Source: Deuterostichococcus epilithicus (lineage: Eukaryota > Chlorophyta > Trebouxiophyceae > Prasiolales > Stichococcaceae). Taken from it: a DNA stretch of 64,000 nt. The stretch covers positions 1,984,009 through 2,048,008 of the forward strand of contig JAVTLE010000021.1 of assembly GCA_033439295.1 (NCBI GenBank), in the 5' to 3' direction. Position 1 is the first letter of the stretch. Every line of letters begins with the position of its first letter. The translations under genes were made by a program, and so were the position numbers. Below, in pieces: positions 1 through 12,047 of the stretch. A model generated the notes under the pieces. That model had not been told where the DNA came from. It saw nothing but the letters and a program-made list of their open reading frames with translations, and searched no databases.

Positions 1-234
1 GCAGTAGCACGCTGTTTGCCATGCCCGCTGCGACGCGACGCGGTGAGCACACTGTCAGCTGGCAGTGCAGGGTGCGGAGAGGCCAAGCATGCCGCGCGCA
101 CCTGTGAACATCCATGTAATGACGAAGAGGGTGCCACAGGCCGCGAAAAAGTAGGCTAGCACCTGCTGGAAGGGGATAGCCGGCGCCGCATAGCCCGGCA
201 GCTCAAGGTCGATGGGGAAGTACGGGTGCCTCAT
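1..234 (-). CDS. HYD1: Sterol Delta8-Delta7 isomerase (EBP/HYD1 family), 5' end only
   Basis: Left-edge fragment of 3-beta-hydroxysteroid-Delta8,Delta7-isomerase, the ER enzyme that shifts the ring-B double bond in sterol synthesis. Seen: an ATG at 234 opens a 133-base exon (102-234) starting MRHPYFPIDLELPGY. This is the conserved N-terminal HPY-P-DL-LPGY signature of the EBP family. It is followed by the first hydrophobic helix (FQQVLAYFFAACGTLFVITW). A GT donor follows at 101 with one leftover base. An acceptor at 30-28 restores frame into a second exon (1-27) that runs off the window. The rest of the enzyme, including its catalytic helices, lies outside. The start is chosen because no in-frame Met lies further upstream before non-coding sequence. 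Family assignment rests on about 50 residues but the signature is distinctive. Confidence 0.8.
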
Positions 235-1213
235 GTCTCTATGGAAGCCAAGTTGTTTGAAGCTTGGATTATGAAAACCTGTTTTAATGTATGTTACTCG
301 CAGTGATGTTCGTTGCCTCAGATCTCACTTGATCTGGGTCCACGTCTGGACGCTCAGGCTTGCAACGCCGGCCAGGACTTGATGCAAATCTCACTCACTG
401 ACACACCACAATCGTGTGACACGGGCCGTAACTTGATGGTGAAGCCTGCGAGTCGCGTTTCGGCGTTTACATGACAGGGTTTATCGTTCGCATGGCCTGC
501 AACGTCAGCACGCACAGGGCTTCTGAGTTCTGACGCACCTCCGGAGTCCTGACCTCCACAACCTGATCAACCGCTGGAAGCCCGGAGCCCCAGCCTTGAC
601 GCCAACGCCATTTCACATCACGGTGTCTTTCTGTGTCGTCAGCCGGGCCGAGGGATGCGTCCATCGCGCTGTGCAGCTCCCTGAAGTACAAGCTTGCCAC
701 GTGCCGCTCTGAGCACGGAAGGCATGGCAGGGGCAGCAGGCCCTCGCGATGACCGTGTGACGCATCATGGCGTAAAGGGTTCAGGCGATTGCTGACCTCG
801 AAGCATTGTCGCTGCGTATCCGCGGGTCAACCAATACGACGCATGTACTTCCAGCTCCGGCTTTCGAGCGCGACGGCCCGAGGCAACCGCGACGCGTCTG
901 CTTCTCTCGTGAGCCGGTGCGCTTCTTCTGCGAGGTGTGCACATGGCCGTGCGCCCAGCAAGCCTCTGTCGACGCCGAGCCTCCCGATCCTATGCAAAAC
1001 CTCTGGCATACCCAAAATCGGCGCTCCCTGCTGGTGTCACGCTTCACACTGGTGGACACGGAAACATTTCAACACCGACGTGCCCGTCCATCAGCACGTC
1101 ACGATCTGTCAGTGCCCTGCAGGTGTGTCTGACCGAGATCGGCACCGGAGCAGCGTGCAGCAGCTCGGTGAGGTGAGACGCCGCGCGAGAGCGCACTTTA
1201 CCCAATTCTCTTC
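235..1213. other. No gene recognised; probable promoter side of the sterol isomerase
   Basis: I see open frames on both strands here but none with a convincing protein character or a consistent set of splice phases. The first part is presumably the 5' UTR and promoter of the sterol isomerase gene, which starts at 234 on the minus strand. The section near 1000-1213 may hold the 3' UTR of whatever is encoded in the next block. Confidence 0.4.
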
Positions 1214-2990
1214 TCATCTGGAGTGCCGCTGCTGGCCGCGCGGTGCTGAAATTTTGAACGGCACTTTCGAAGGTGGGACAACTTCGAAGGGCACCGCCAT
1301 ACCGTAGTGCGGGCGCGCAGGTGCCTCTGCTTCCGCCGGGCCATGGCCGGGCGAGATTGACAATTCAGCGCTGGCACATGATGATCGCGGATGCGAGGAC
1401 GCCGGAGCACAAGCGCAACGCATCCCCTGATGCGCTTGTGAACACGCAGAGCAGCACCTCCTCAGTGCGCCGTACCTCAAGGTGAGCCCGTCTCAGCTCT
1501 AAGCTACTTGTGTTCGTCGCTCTGACTTGCTGCCGGGTCACCACTGCGATGACGACTGGCGCGGCATGCGCCAACGTACCGGAAATTGGGTCGCGCACCT
1601 GGTCCTGGCAATCCGACCCTCGCTGCCCGTCATCTTGACGTGTTGCTCCTGGCTGCCGCCGCAGGGCCAAGCACCCGAAGCGGGTGCCGCCGCTGCTGCA
1701 GGGTCGCGACAGCAGCAGATGCGCCTCGCAGCACGGCCCCTCGGCCCATGACGACCGTGCCGTGACCCGCAAGCTGTCGTTCACCATGTGCGAGCCGGCG
1801 GCGGCGGAGGAGCGCCCCCGCAAGCGCAAGACGTCCGCGTCGCTCAGCGCCACCAGCGAGTCCGGCGGCAGCGCCAGCCGCGACAGCCGTGGCACGGAGG
1901 TGTCCTCGTCCAGCGTGTACAGGTGCTTCGCCCTCCGCTGCCCATGCCCCTGATTGCTCACATCCTCGTGCTGGCTTGCCGCTCGAAGCCGGCCGATGTC
2001 AGCAGTGCCCAAGCACAGTGCGCTGGGAAAGACAAGCTGCGCGCTCTGCCGCCCTGTGCAGGGCCTCATTTGTGTCCTGGCACCCGTACAGGATCAGCTC
2101 CTCCCAGGTGGACCGCGCTTCGGTGGTGCTGGTCACCCGCACCCTGAGCCTGCGCTGCGATTCCGCCGCGGCGCCGGCCAGTCCGGCGGGCGGCCAGTCG
2201 CTTCCGTGCTCGCTGGCCGACGACGGGCGGCAGCGCTCCGTCAGCAGCGGCGCCGCCGGCACGCCCTGCTCCGCGCTGAGCAGAGCGCCGGCTGTTGCCA
2301 GCGCACGGGCTTTCGCCTTTGGCTCGTCCCCGGACGGCGCGCCCAGCCCGCTGGCGTCCTCCAACGGCTCGCCGTCGCAGCTGAGCTTCCTGGACTGGAA
2401 TGCGGCGCTGCAGCGCTGCAGCGGCATCAGCAACCCGCTCGCGCGCCCGCCGCTGCCGCTGACGCCCCCAGGTGCGGCACCGCGCACTGAGCAAAACCGA
2501 CCTGACAACGCCGCTACAGTGCAAAGCACTGGCACTGTCCGACTTTTTTGATGTCGGGACATGCTGCAGCTGCTGCTGCTGGACGCTCTCTGATAATTTG
2601 AGTGGGATGCGGCGCAGGATCTTGTAACTCGCCAGAGTTGACAGCCTGCCTGACGCACGACCAGCATTCGCCGGCACAGCAGCAGGCCGCCAGCAAGCTG
2701 AGCGCGCTGGACATGATGTTGAAGTCCGTGATGGCGGCCGAGCACAGGGTCCGCTGCAGCGCGCATATCTGAGCAACGAGCTGCAGTTGCGCAGCTGAAT
2801 GTACACAGAACTGGCTTCGAAATGGACGCAGTGTGTGATGGGGCCGCCACAAATTGCTTGACCGACTCGGGTGTACCTTGCTTTTGATTTTTTGCTCTTT
2901 GAGTTGGCTGTGCATGCGCCGATGCCAGCTTGCGGGGAAGCATGAACCTTCCCATGATCTCTCTCACGTGAATTTGTGCACCCATCACAT
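1214..2990. other. Coding-like block; strand and product unresolved
   Basis: Long, GC3-rich open stretches occur on both strands, so a gene is likely, but I cannot fix the strand from sequence alone. Minus-strand reading: pieces around 2640-2770 (ITDFNIMSSALSLLAACCCA), 2090-2460 (ending STTEARSTWEELILYG), 1660-1950 (HLYTLDEDTSVPRLSRLALP) and 1376-1470 (EEVLLCVFTSASGDALRL). These have normal alternating hydrophobicity and end in a stop at 1365. Plus-strand reading: three exons (about 1378-1480, 1665-1921, 2091-2471) join in phase through good GT-AG sites. They encode a Ser/Pro-rich protein containing RRTS and PRKRK motifs. I lean to the minus strand because its composition is less skewed and because the genes on both sides are on that strand. 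I recognise no family in either reading. Confidence 0.4.
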
Positions 2991-3144
2991 CATGGAAGTC
3001 GTAGGATGCAAATCAGGGGACATCATGACGCTGCTGTATGTGAAAAGTCAACTGCTGGTACCGGCGCCCGGCCAACAAAACCTGTATGCAAATTTGTTTG
3101 AGCTTCAATTTCCTGGCGCCGCCACTAGGTATCGCCGTCAGCAA

Positions 3145-6100
3145 TCAAAACTTGTCGTTGTCATCATCGTACAGCCGGTCCAGGTCCCCGTACTTCTGCA
3201 TGGCCACCTCTGCCCGCACCTGCGCTCGCAGAAACAGTTGACACACTCAGTATGCTGGAGCCAACGGGTGCGCCATTTGCCGCTCCTGCACACACCCGAT
3301 CGAAGGAGACAGCTCTGCAGCTTGAAAGCATGACGATGAGCATGCGCTGCACCTTGCGGGCGGTGTCGGTCGCCACACCGACGATGATGAGCACCGATGT
3401 GCCCGCAAAGCCACGGAAAGCCGTCAACTTCGTGACGGCCTCCACCGCTGCAGGTGCTGCCTGCAGACACGAGCAGCAGCAATCAGAATCGATGTGGGAA
3501 CCGCAGCAAGAAATTTGGCGCAAGTCTCTGAGGTTTTGAGAGAGCCGCGAGCGTTGCAAGGTGCAGCCTGTCAATCCTGCTGACTGCGCTTGCAGCCAGC
3601 CTGACCTGCCACCACTCTGGTTTGCAGGGACCCCAGCGGCCAGAAGGTCCATCAAGCAATGATATCATGCGATGCTTCTGAACTGTGCTTCATCCGATGG
3701 GAGGAGGGACGCATGCATGGCTGGAGCCGCAACACACGCACCGCAAGGGCGCCGAGGAACACGGAGCCGAGCACCGACATGTTCTTCAGCGTCTCCGTGA
3801 TGAATTCAGCCGTCTTGCGGCCCGGCCGCACCGCCGGAATGGACGCGCCCTGCAGCGACCAAACATGCACGATCAGATGTCGGCGGCAAGACGCCAGCAG
3901 AACCTGCAGCAATGTGGGTGGTGAGGCTCTGTGCTTGGCGGCAGCGAGCGCAACATGCCCACAGCCACACCACAGTGCTCCTACGCCCCAGCAGACGGTG
4001 CCCCGCATGATGACGCTTAGCAACTGCAGGGCGCCGCCTCGGTCGATGTCCGATGCAGTGCTGCGGAGACGCCTGTTTGCAACTTGAAGCGGCAGCGCCA
4101 TGCACAGGCGATACAGAGCTGGCACCATGCACGCACGCCTCCCTGGGAACCCCATCCCGCAGCACACCTGCCGCTTGAGCTGCTCGGCGAGTTCCTTGGG
4201 CTCCAGTTGCAGGAAGGTGTAGTACCAGTTGAAGAAGGCGATCAGCAGGACGTTGACCTGCAACACATGTGACACAAGTCAGCCGTCAGTGCCGCTGCGC
4301 GTGCACTGCGAGCTGCAAGAGCGCAGTCGACAGGCCACCGAGGCCATCTTCACAGGTGCGCGCCCGCCCTGCAGTCCATAGCGCAGCGGCACACGGCCGC
4401 CGCCGCCGCAGAGGTGCGGGCCAGTGCGCGAAGGAGCAAGCGGTGTGCGAAGAGCAAACACGTGGGAACTCAGGTCTTTAAGATGACAAAGCCGCTGACC
4501 GGGAGGTAAAAGCCGCCGGCTGGCGACACCGCCTTGGCAAACGAAGTGACGGCGGGGGTGTTGAAGTAGCGCGCCAGGGCCGTGGGTGCCGCCAGCAGCG
4601 AGGAGGCGAAGATGACCGGCATCACGCCCGTTGCGTTCACCTGCGGGCGCAACGTTGTTGTGCAACCTTATGCCCTCTGAATCAGCCAACCAGCGGCCAG
4701 TTCATGCTGATGCAAAAGCCTTGTTGTTTGTGCATGTGCCTGCAGCATGCTTGGCTTGGTGGGGCACCACACGCGAGGATGCCGCGCCAAGCGGATCGAG
4801 GCGGCTACGGGGGCGGCGGCGACAGGCCGACTCTTCGACGGGCCGATGCCTGTTGTCGGGACTCCTGCGACGTTCCAGCACAGACAGCCACACGTTGGCC
4901 GAAAGCATTCGGAAAGCTCGCCTTGAAGGGCAGGTAGGACTGGCGGCCGAGGCCGCCGACGCGGTAGCGGGAGGCGTAGTTCATTGGGATCTTGCGCTCC
5001 GCCTCTTGCACGTACACGATGCCCAGCGTCGTTAGAAAGAAGGCCAGCGTGTACACCGCCAGATTGCTGCTGTTCTCGCTGCTGGCCTGCAGAGTAAGGG
5101 TTTCAGCACAGGGCTTTCAGGTGGTGTAGGGCGTCAGTCTTTTGAGGGGCATCGGTACCGGCTGCCTGCCTCTGCACAGCCTGGATCAGACTACGCAATC
5201 TGGTTCACCAAGTGCAAGTCAGTCACAGCAGGCTGGGCTGGCGGCAATTATGCTGGGGAGAGCCGCAGGCACACAGGCACATTGCCCTCGACAGATGCTC
5301 CTGGTGCTGCGGCACTGCCTGGCAACTCGAGGGCGTGTGCGCAGAGTCACTTGCCTGCTGCACGGCGCCGCCAACCGAGGTGGGCAGCGCGGACGCGATA
5401 TTGGCAAAGATGAGGATGGAGGTGCCATTGCCCAGCTTCAGCTCCGTGATCACGTCAGCAGTCTGCATGACATGATGACGAATTCAGGTTTAGCTACGTT
5501 ATCACCCAAGGCAGAAAAATCTCAAGTCAAGTCACTTTCAGCTTGCTGTGTGCACCAATCATCGCGCAGCAACAATGTAATGCATGGTGTGATGCATGGC
5601 AGACAAGACATCCCATTCCGTATCTTTGCACAGAAGAGGTGCAGCTCACATAGACCAGGATCATGGCGCCGGCGGTGAGCATCGCAGAGTTGGTAACGAG
5701 CCACTCAGCCGAGAAGTCGTTGACAAACGGCCGGATGTAGGTCAGCTGGCCGACGGACTGCACGATGGCAAACGCGAGCGCCGCCAGCTTCTGGTAGATC
5801 TGGAACCGCGACTGCCCCTGCCGCACCAGCAGAAGGACTGCCAGTCAACAACCTGCTGCTGGGATGCGGAGGGGGAGCAGAGACGACATATTCCAAGGTG
5901 CAGGGTGGCATATATGGTACAGCTGGCTGCGCATTGTTCAAGGGGCCTGTGCAACGGTGAATGCATTCTTGAAGTTTCGCACCAGGGTGCCCTCCTCCCG
6001 CTGCAGCTTCTTGAGCGACGGAAACACCGTCGACAGCAGCTGCAGGATGATGGAGGCATTGATGTAGGGCACAATGCCTGCAGGGCAGCGGCGCAGCCTC

Positions 6101-7350
6101 GACACTGTCTGCAATTTTAGAAGGGGCCCTTGCAAGGGACGGCACATTTCACGACACCCGAAGATACGTGGCGGAGACCAAGTGCCCCCGATGTTACATG
6201 TTGCAGCCGGCAAAAATGCCAGTGCAGGAACCCCCGCCTGTGCTTCGGCCTCCACTGCTAGACCCGAATGATGGACGCCATGTCACCTAGCGAGAAGAGG
6301 CCGACTTTGGAGATGGAGCCGCCGGACAGCTGGTCGATGTAGCCGAGCAGGCCGCCGCCACCGGAGCGCATGCTCTCGGCAAAGCGGTCCACGTCCACGC
6401 CGGGCACCCGGATGTACACGCCCACCCGTGAGAAGATCACCAGCGCCTGTGCAAGCCAGCACGACAGCAGTGAAGTGGCGCTCAGGATAGTGTTCCTTTG
6501 GGCTGTCCTGGGTGAGCCGGCGGGCGGAGCCGCAGCCAGTCTGGACGGGGCCTGGCAAACAGAGGGTCGCAGGGTGCTCGCATGTTGAGCACTGTGTGTT
6601 ACTGCATTTTCAACGCAAGTGATGCAGCGAATCTCACCAGCAGCATGCCCAGCTTCTTAGGGAGGTCGCCCCTGAAGAACTGCCCTAAGCCGCCGCCACC
6701 GTCCTGCTGCCCAACCGAGGCGCTGGATGACCGCCCCTCCGTCGTCGCCATCTGCGCCGTCAACCGGCCCATGTAAGCATCAATTGGGATATCACCACGA
6801 GGGACTGCAGGATATGAGCAGCTGTGCACGACCTTGGGAGCATCGGTGCAGTTTGTGCAAAGCACGCCTGTACCTGCAGCGCCGTCGGTGACCATTCCAG
6901 GCCAGCTCGGAGCCACGCCAGGCTGGTGCAATCCTGCACCGTCGGCTCCGCTGGCTGCGCTGCGTCTGCTTTGCCCCTCCAGAAATCACCTGCCATTGGT
7001 GCAGCCGGTCAGTGCAGGGACACTCACGCTTTGCATGCACGCTGCATTTTGCCGCCGCATCTGCTTCTGCATTCGCCTCAGTGCTTGTCTCACCTTCCAG
7101 AATCCTGGGCAGCTGCGGCCATCCAGCCCGCCTCGACCTGAGGGCTGGTGTGCTCACCGCCGTCACCTCTTGGCTGCGGCGTGACCGCGCGAGGCCTGTG
7201 GAGGATGCCGCACATGTTTATGCCTCATTGCTTATAGCTGTCGTGCGCTCCAGGCTTTAAACAATAACTCTTCAGCGCACCTTGTCGTTGCTGGCTCCCG
7301 AACACGCTCCTCACATGCGATCGCTGCCCAAGTTGACAAGGACACGCCAT
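3145..7350 (-). CDS. SCY1: Chloroplast protein translocase subunit SecY (cpSecY)
   Basis: Plastid SecY, the channel subunit of the thylakoid cpSec translocase. Thirteen exons, high to low: 7281-7350, 7094-7168, 6638-6804, 6287-6446, 5983-6077, 5650-5817, 5355-5462, 4922-5086, 4500-4640, 4168-4257, 3742-3849, 3353-3460, 3145-3219. Together they give about 509 residues. Recognisable blocks are [15 protein letters not shown] (first periplasm-type loop), [47 protein letters not shown] (last cytosolic loop), [19 protein letters not shown] and the C-terminal [13 protein letters not shown]. The first ~45 residues are basic/Ser-rich, as expected of a transit peptide; that N-terminal splice (acceptor near 7169) is the least certain. 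Two introns have GC donors: CAG|GCAAGT at 5354 and AAG|GCGAGC at 4921. In both cases no GT alternative keeps the conserved protein in frame. Exons and phases all add up. Confidence 0.93.
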
Positions 7351-7848
7351 GTCTAAATGGCAGTCGCTGGTCACTGACGTCCGTCTCGCGGTGCGGCGGG
7401 ATCCCTCAAGAGGAAGCAAAGTCTACCTCCTCGCAGATGCGACTGCCAGACAGGGCTACGGCGCCATCTGTAAGCTGCAAAGGTGCGCAGCGTTTCCACG
7501 CGCTGGTGACTGGGCTTGATCATCATCCCGTTCGAAAGGAAAGGCAGCTCCTGATTGTTACAAAAACCGTCTTTGATTGGGGATGGGCAAGGCTATTCGC
7601 TTCCAATTGGCGCGCTGCATATAAGGCAGAGCATTCGGATTTGAAGCCAATTCAACTCCGCTGCCGATCCAGCAAACAAATCAGGTGCTCGTGTTGTCTC
7701 GGCTCGACCTTCTCTTGACGTGCCGCGCCAGGGGGCATGCAGACCTTCTACCGCTTGAGGGTTGTCATCAGTGGCATGCGGACGCAAGTCACAATGACGA
7801 AGGCGTCGCATTGGCGCTCGCCCTGGCGGCATCGCCCTGTTGTTCCCT
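7351..7848. other. Intergenic: SecY promoter side and LPLAT 3' end
   Basis: This spacer lies between the SecY start codon (7350) and the stop codon of the acyltransferase gene (7849), both on the minus strand. It should hold the acyltransferase 3' UTR and the SecY promoter/5' UTR. I see no coding signal or recognisable site. Confidence 0.5.
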
Positions 7849-10687
7849 TTACTCTTCCTTACTGCCGTGCGCTGCAACGCTGCCATCCGAAGCTGTGGGC
7901 TGTCCGCCGGCGGGCTCCTTGGGCTTGCTCGGTCGTGAAGGCGGCAAGACTGCGCCAAATATGGTGATGGCTGCAGAACAACAGGAACAATGCTGCTGGT
8001 CAGTTTTGGTCGCAGTAGATGTCCTGCACGTCACGGGGCAGCAAAATCACGAGGAGCAAGGCTCAGCTGCAGAGTGTGACTCGTGTTGCATCTGCAACCT
8101 TGCTCACCTGCCACGAGGACATGGCCGAAGAAGTGCATTGACCGCCATACCGCCAAGCTCTGCCCGAGGTAGAGCACCTGTGAACAAACGCAGGGATGTC
8201 TGGTGCAATGTCATTGCCAGCTCGCCGACTGTTCGACCTCTATTTCTTAAAGAGCTGAACTGCAGCGCACTGGTGTCACGAGAAAGCTTGCAAGCAAGCA
8301 GCGGGCACGCACCATGAAGGCGGTGCCCATGTACTGCAGCGTGAGCTCCGTGTACAGCAGCTTGAGCAGACGCCACAGTAGGTTGTCCTGCACGCCGCTG
8401 CTCCACGTGCGCTCGTACCGGTACAGCACCTGCAAGTGCAGGCAGAGTTGGTCGTTCGTGAAGATCCTCCCGAAGAGTCCATGGCAGGCTTGATCGGCAA
8501 CCGCCACCGGGTGTGGCGTGAGGGGATCTGTTGTACTTGAATAGCTGTGATCCTCTCCTAACGAGGCTGATGCCGTCTTGACCAAGCCCCACCTTGGAGG
8601 AGTTGAAGAAGAACGCGCAGGAGATGAAGAACAGGGCGTAGCCAGGGAAGATGCCATGCCAGAGGCCGCTGACCAGCTGAGTGATGACCAGCGTAGAGAG
8701 CGACGGCTTACGCCCCTTGGGCGTCAGGCGGTCATACACATCTGCAGAACAATCAAGCGCAAGATTGAGGCTGGTGCTTGAACGCAACGGGTAGCTGATT
8801 AGAGATGGACTTGAGTCAGACTTGCAACTGCAGAGGCAAGCTCGACAGGCAGCGACGCTAGTGCTGAGGGAAGGGAAGCAGTCGCAAAGCAAGATTGCAG
8901 CCGATGAGCGAAAGGCTCGTTTGGATGAAAGAAGTCTCACATCTCCGCAGGAAGTTGCCGGTGGCGATGTTCCAGTCGGCTGGCAGCCGTGCCGCCGAGG
9001 TCGACAGCTCCACCTTACGGATGCGCGTGTTGACGCAGCGGTCCCACCTCGCTCTGCCGGTGGCGTCATCGTTGCCGTTGTAGCACAGGCCAGAGAAGAT
9101 GAGGGAGCTCTCCGACACCGCCCATGCAAAGTAGTAGCGCATGCGGTAGGTCAGCCCCACGGCACAGATGAAGCCGAGCTTCTGCAGGAAGTTCATGCGC
9201 GGGAACCAGGCGGACTCCAGGGCGTCGACGGGGAAGTAGGCGTTGAAGTACAGGTGCAGGGCGGCGCAGAGGATGCCCTTAGCCAGGCGCAGCAGGCCCG
9301 GCACTAGAGGGTTGGGGCTGCCGCCGCCGTTGCCGCCCGCCCACACGCCCTCGCGCTCGACAAACTGCAGGTAGTCCTTTACCTCGAAATACGGACCTGC
9401 ACAGCCAAGATGTGTGCAGTTCTCCAGTTGCAGTGTGCAGTGGTAGCACACAGAGTTCTCTCTGCACTGCTGGCAGTCGAAAATTGGCAATAGGAAGGCG
9501 CAAGCCATGTCAAATCTTGTTCATGGCACATCCGTCGAAACATGCAGCACAGCCTGCTCCGCGCAGCTACTCACCTGCCAGCAGGTTGCCAAAGCTGAAA
9601 AGGTAAGACAGATATGCCAGCGGACTCGGCAGCTCCCTCAGCTTGTGGCTGTGCTGGTACGGGCTCAGGTCCTGCACGTCACGCGGGGACACTGGTGTGA
9701 CCTGAAGCGTCAGATGTGTCCCAGTTTGTTGACGTTCACGCTCTGTTCTGGGGCAGATGAAAGGCGCTTGAGGACCGAGCATTCCCACCAACCCAGGTGC
9801 TGCTCGCTGGTATCCTCGCTCTGACATCAGGCAGACGGATACATTTCTGAGCTGGCCCTTCACCCACCTTGTCCTCCTTCAGGCCGTCCTGGTAGCAGAC
9901 GGCCACGGATATGAGCTTCAGGGTCAGCACCATCTGTGCGCCAGTAAAGTCCATCTTGCCCTCCTTCCACGCCTGCCCGCTAGCGCTGCCAATGTGGCTG
10001 CGACACAAGCAGCGGCGCGAAGTGACTGGTGGAGGCAGAATCCACGAGTGCGCCGCTGCAAGCGAGCGAAATGGACTGCAGAGCGTGCAACGCAAGTGTC
10101 TCGCAGGTCTCTGAGATGCAGAAGCAACGCGGCCTGGAAGCCGCGCCGATATTGCTCAAAAAGACGTTTCAAACGCAGAAGTCAGACTGCGTGGGGACTG
10201 AGCGGCAGCGTCGTACCACCACAGCAGGTAGCCGAAGCTGGTGAGCCACGTGAGCGTGCCGGCGTGCTCACGGAAGCGCAGCATGGCCAGGTAGCTGAAG
10301 GCCGCGGGCACCAGGGCGTTGAATACGCCGCTGCCAAAGGGGTAGTAGATGAGCAGGAAACCCGATAGCGCCGAGTACGCATGGCGCGCTGCGCACACCG
10401 GCAGGGTTGAGATGGCAACGCGTCCACCTTCGTTGACTGCACCGGCACAATATGCCAGAACATGCGTGCATGCATTGTGGCTGCGCAAGTTCTGCCGCAT
10501 GCTCGCTTGCGACCAGGCTGCAGCACTCACCTCTGGGGTTGGGCAGCAGCCTGAAGACGGCGCCGGCCACCACGCTCAGGAAGAAGGCGATGGTGAAGCG
10601 GAACTGGGAGAAGGACACGCCAAGCGCCTCCGCGCCGTGCAGCTCCCAGCCCATAGCCCCCGGAGGATTCGCCACCGTCGAGCTCAT
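7849..10687 (-). CDS. LPCAT: MBOAT lysophospholipid acyltransferase (LPCAT/LPEAT type)
   Basis: Membrane-bound O-acyltransferase that re-acylates lysophospholipids in the ER (Lands cycle). Nine exons: 10531-10687, 10217-10388, 9868-9997, 9575-9671, 8941-9396, 8593-8741, 8313-8429, 8108-8177, 7849-7970, giving 489 residues, the usual length for plant LPCAT1. Landmarks in order: RHAYSALSGFLLIYYPFGSG, SASGQAWKEGKMDFTGAQMV, YFEVKDYLQF, TYRMRYYFAWAVSESSLIFS, DWNIATGNFLRRYVYDRL and LVSGLWHGIFPGYALFF. The last contains the catalytic His of the MBOAT family, and the Asn-containing WNIATGNF block is also intact. Start 10687 is the first Met of a frame whose only upstream sequence is non-coding. The short C-terminus (ending HGSKEE) is polar and carries no obvious ER-retrieval signal. 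Acyl-donor and lysolipid preference cannot be read from the sequence. Confidence 0.94.
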
Positions 10688-11128
10688 GCTGCCGCCTGGC
10701 AGTCTGCGATGTAGATGTAGGCGTTCGAGAGCACAATTCAGGCGGCCTGCATCGGAGGCGATGACTTCCTGCGAGCTGAGATCAACGTCGGTTGCCGTGT
10801 GATACCCATCAACGAGCTGGCTGATCCACGAGCGCGGCTCTCAGCCGATGGCTGTCACGCTGAGACACTTACAATCACGGTCGCTGTCACCCTCTCGCCG
10901 TACTGACTACTAGAAGCATCAATTGCAGCTTCGCAGCCCGTGCCAGCATCAAAGGGGGGGAATGCCACCCAACAGTATTTAACGAGTGGAGAACAGAAAA
11001 CTAGCTCACATGGACGCTCCAGTCGTCCAGTGAGGAGTGAGCAGTGACCAGTGAGCAGTGGCAGAGGATACTATGATCCATAAGTCCGAAGGGAATGGAC
11101 TAGTATCCCTGATGTCGCAACCCTTTAT
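10688..11128. other. Intergenic spacer with degenerate short repeats
   Basis: Spacer between the acyltransferase start and the 3' end of the next minus-strand gene. Around 11029-11064 there is a run of imperfect CAGTGAGSA-like units. A TAAATAAAG motif overlaps the stop of the adjacent gene. No gene is seen. Confidence 0.4.
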
Positions 11129-11506
11129 TTAAATCACTCTCCGCTTGCGCCGCCCCTCCATCGCCTCGAACTTCGCCGCGCTTGTGTCAGCAACGGGCTG
11201 CCGGCAGGCGGCCTCCGCGGCTGCAGCGGTGCTGTCGGCCAGCCGCCACTTTTGCAGGTGAGGCACAGCAGCAACACATGACCATGTCTGAGCCGCTAGG
11301 CACACGAGCACCCCATATTGGTGATCACTGGTACCTTTCCTGCGCTTCTCCGCCCCTTGAAGCGCTGATGGCGAAGGTTCCGCGGCTTGCCTGTGCTTTT
11401 GGACGCTGATCAAGGAGCCGAAAGGCGGCACAAGTGATCAGCTACCTGCATTGAAACTCCGCATGACAAGGCCGATGATGATTGATTCCCAACAGGTTCG
11501 GACCAT
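11129..11506 (-). CDS. Small basic hypothetical protein (about 78 aa)
   Basis: I do not recognise this protein. Three exons join in phase on the minus strand. The first starts at the ATG at 11506 (MVRTCWESIIIGLVMRSFN), with a donor at GCAG|GTAGCT. A middle exon encodes KPRNLRHQRFKGRRSAGK between a CACAG acceptor and a GTACCA donor. The last exon (about 11129-11248) encodes KWRLADSTAAAAEAA and ends KFEAMEGRRKRRVI before TAA at 11129. The product is strongly basic, with Arg/Lys clusters in the middle and at the C-terminus, which would suit an RNA- or ribosome-associated factor; that is inference only. The gene is head-to-head with the rhomboid gene. The third-exon acceptor (CAAAAG) is weak, so the model could be shorter or have extra exons. 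Confidence 0.45.
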
Positions 11507-12047
11507 CGCCTCGGCGACTCTGACGACAGTATATCTGGCTTGCACCACCGTCTGATGGCCTTCAGGAAATTTCACACAGCCGCGTTCGACTGCTCTGCAA
11601 GATCTTTGCACCTGACGTTGCGAGTACTATTACTGTGCAGGGTTGACGGCACACCTTACTGCTACTCCAGCCACCTACTACAAAAGGTGGGTGCAGCATG
11701 AAGGGCCACTTCGGTGTATCACTATTGGTCAGGCGTCAGCCTGGCCAAGGAGAGTGTGTTTCGCCGGGCGAAAGTCCCCGGGCGACGAGGCAGAAAGTGC
11801 CAGCCTGAAAGGGCAAGACCCCTGTTGCGCCCTCCCCGGTCACGGGGAGTGTGTCGCGCAGGGCAGTTCGCCATCAATACAGTCATGTGTGCCAGTGGGC
11901 CGCAAAGCACTTTGCGGCTCACCAACTCAACGGGGCTTACTCTCGTGCTGACGCTCACACCCCCCACCCCCACAGGCAGACGTGACGCTTGCCCAGAGGC
12001 TTCCCGGCTCCAACTGCGGCGCAGGTCGACGTGCGCAAGGTCCTGTG
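11507..12047. promoter_or_regulatory. Shared divergent promoter region (small gene / rhomboid)
   Basis: About 540 bases between two start codons pointing away from each other. I see no long coding frame with a consistent model, so this should contain both 5' UTRs and both promoters. No defined element is recognised. Confidence 0.4.

Noticed and set aside
8104-9129. A 341-codon minus-strand frame taken as one protein
   Set aside because: It reads straight through two introns of the acyltransferase. Only its YVYDRL…HGIFPGY part is real, and it belongs to exon 6 of that gene.
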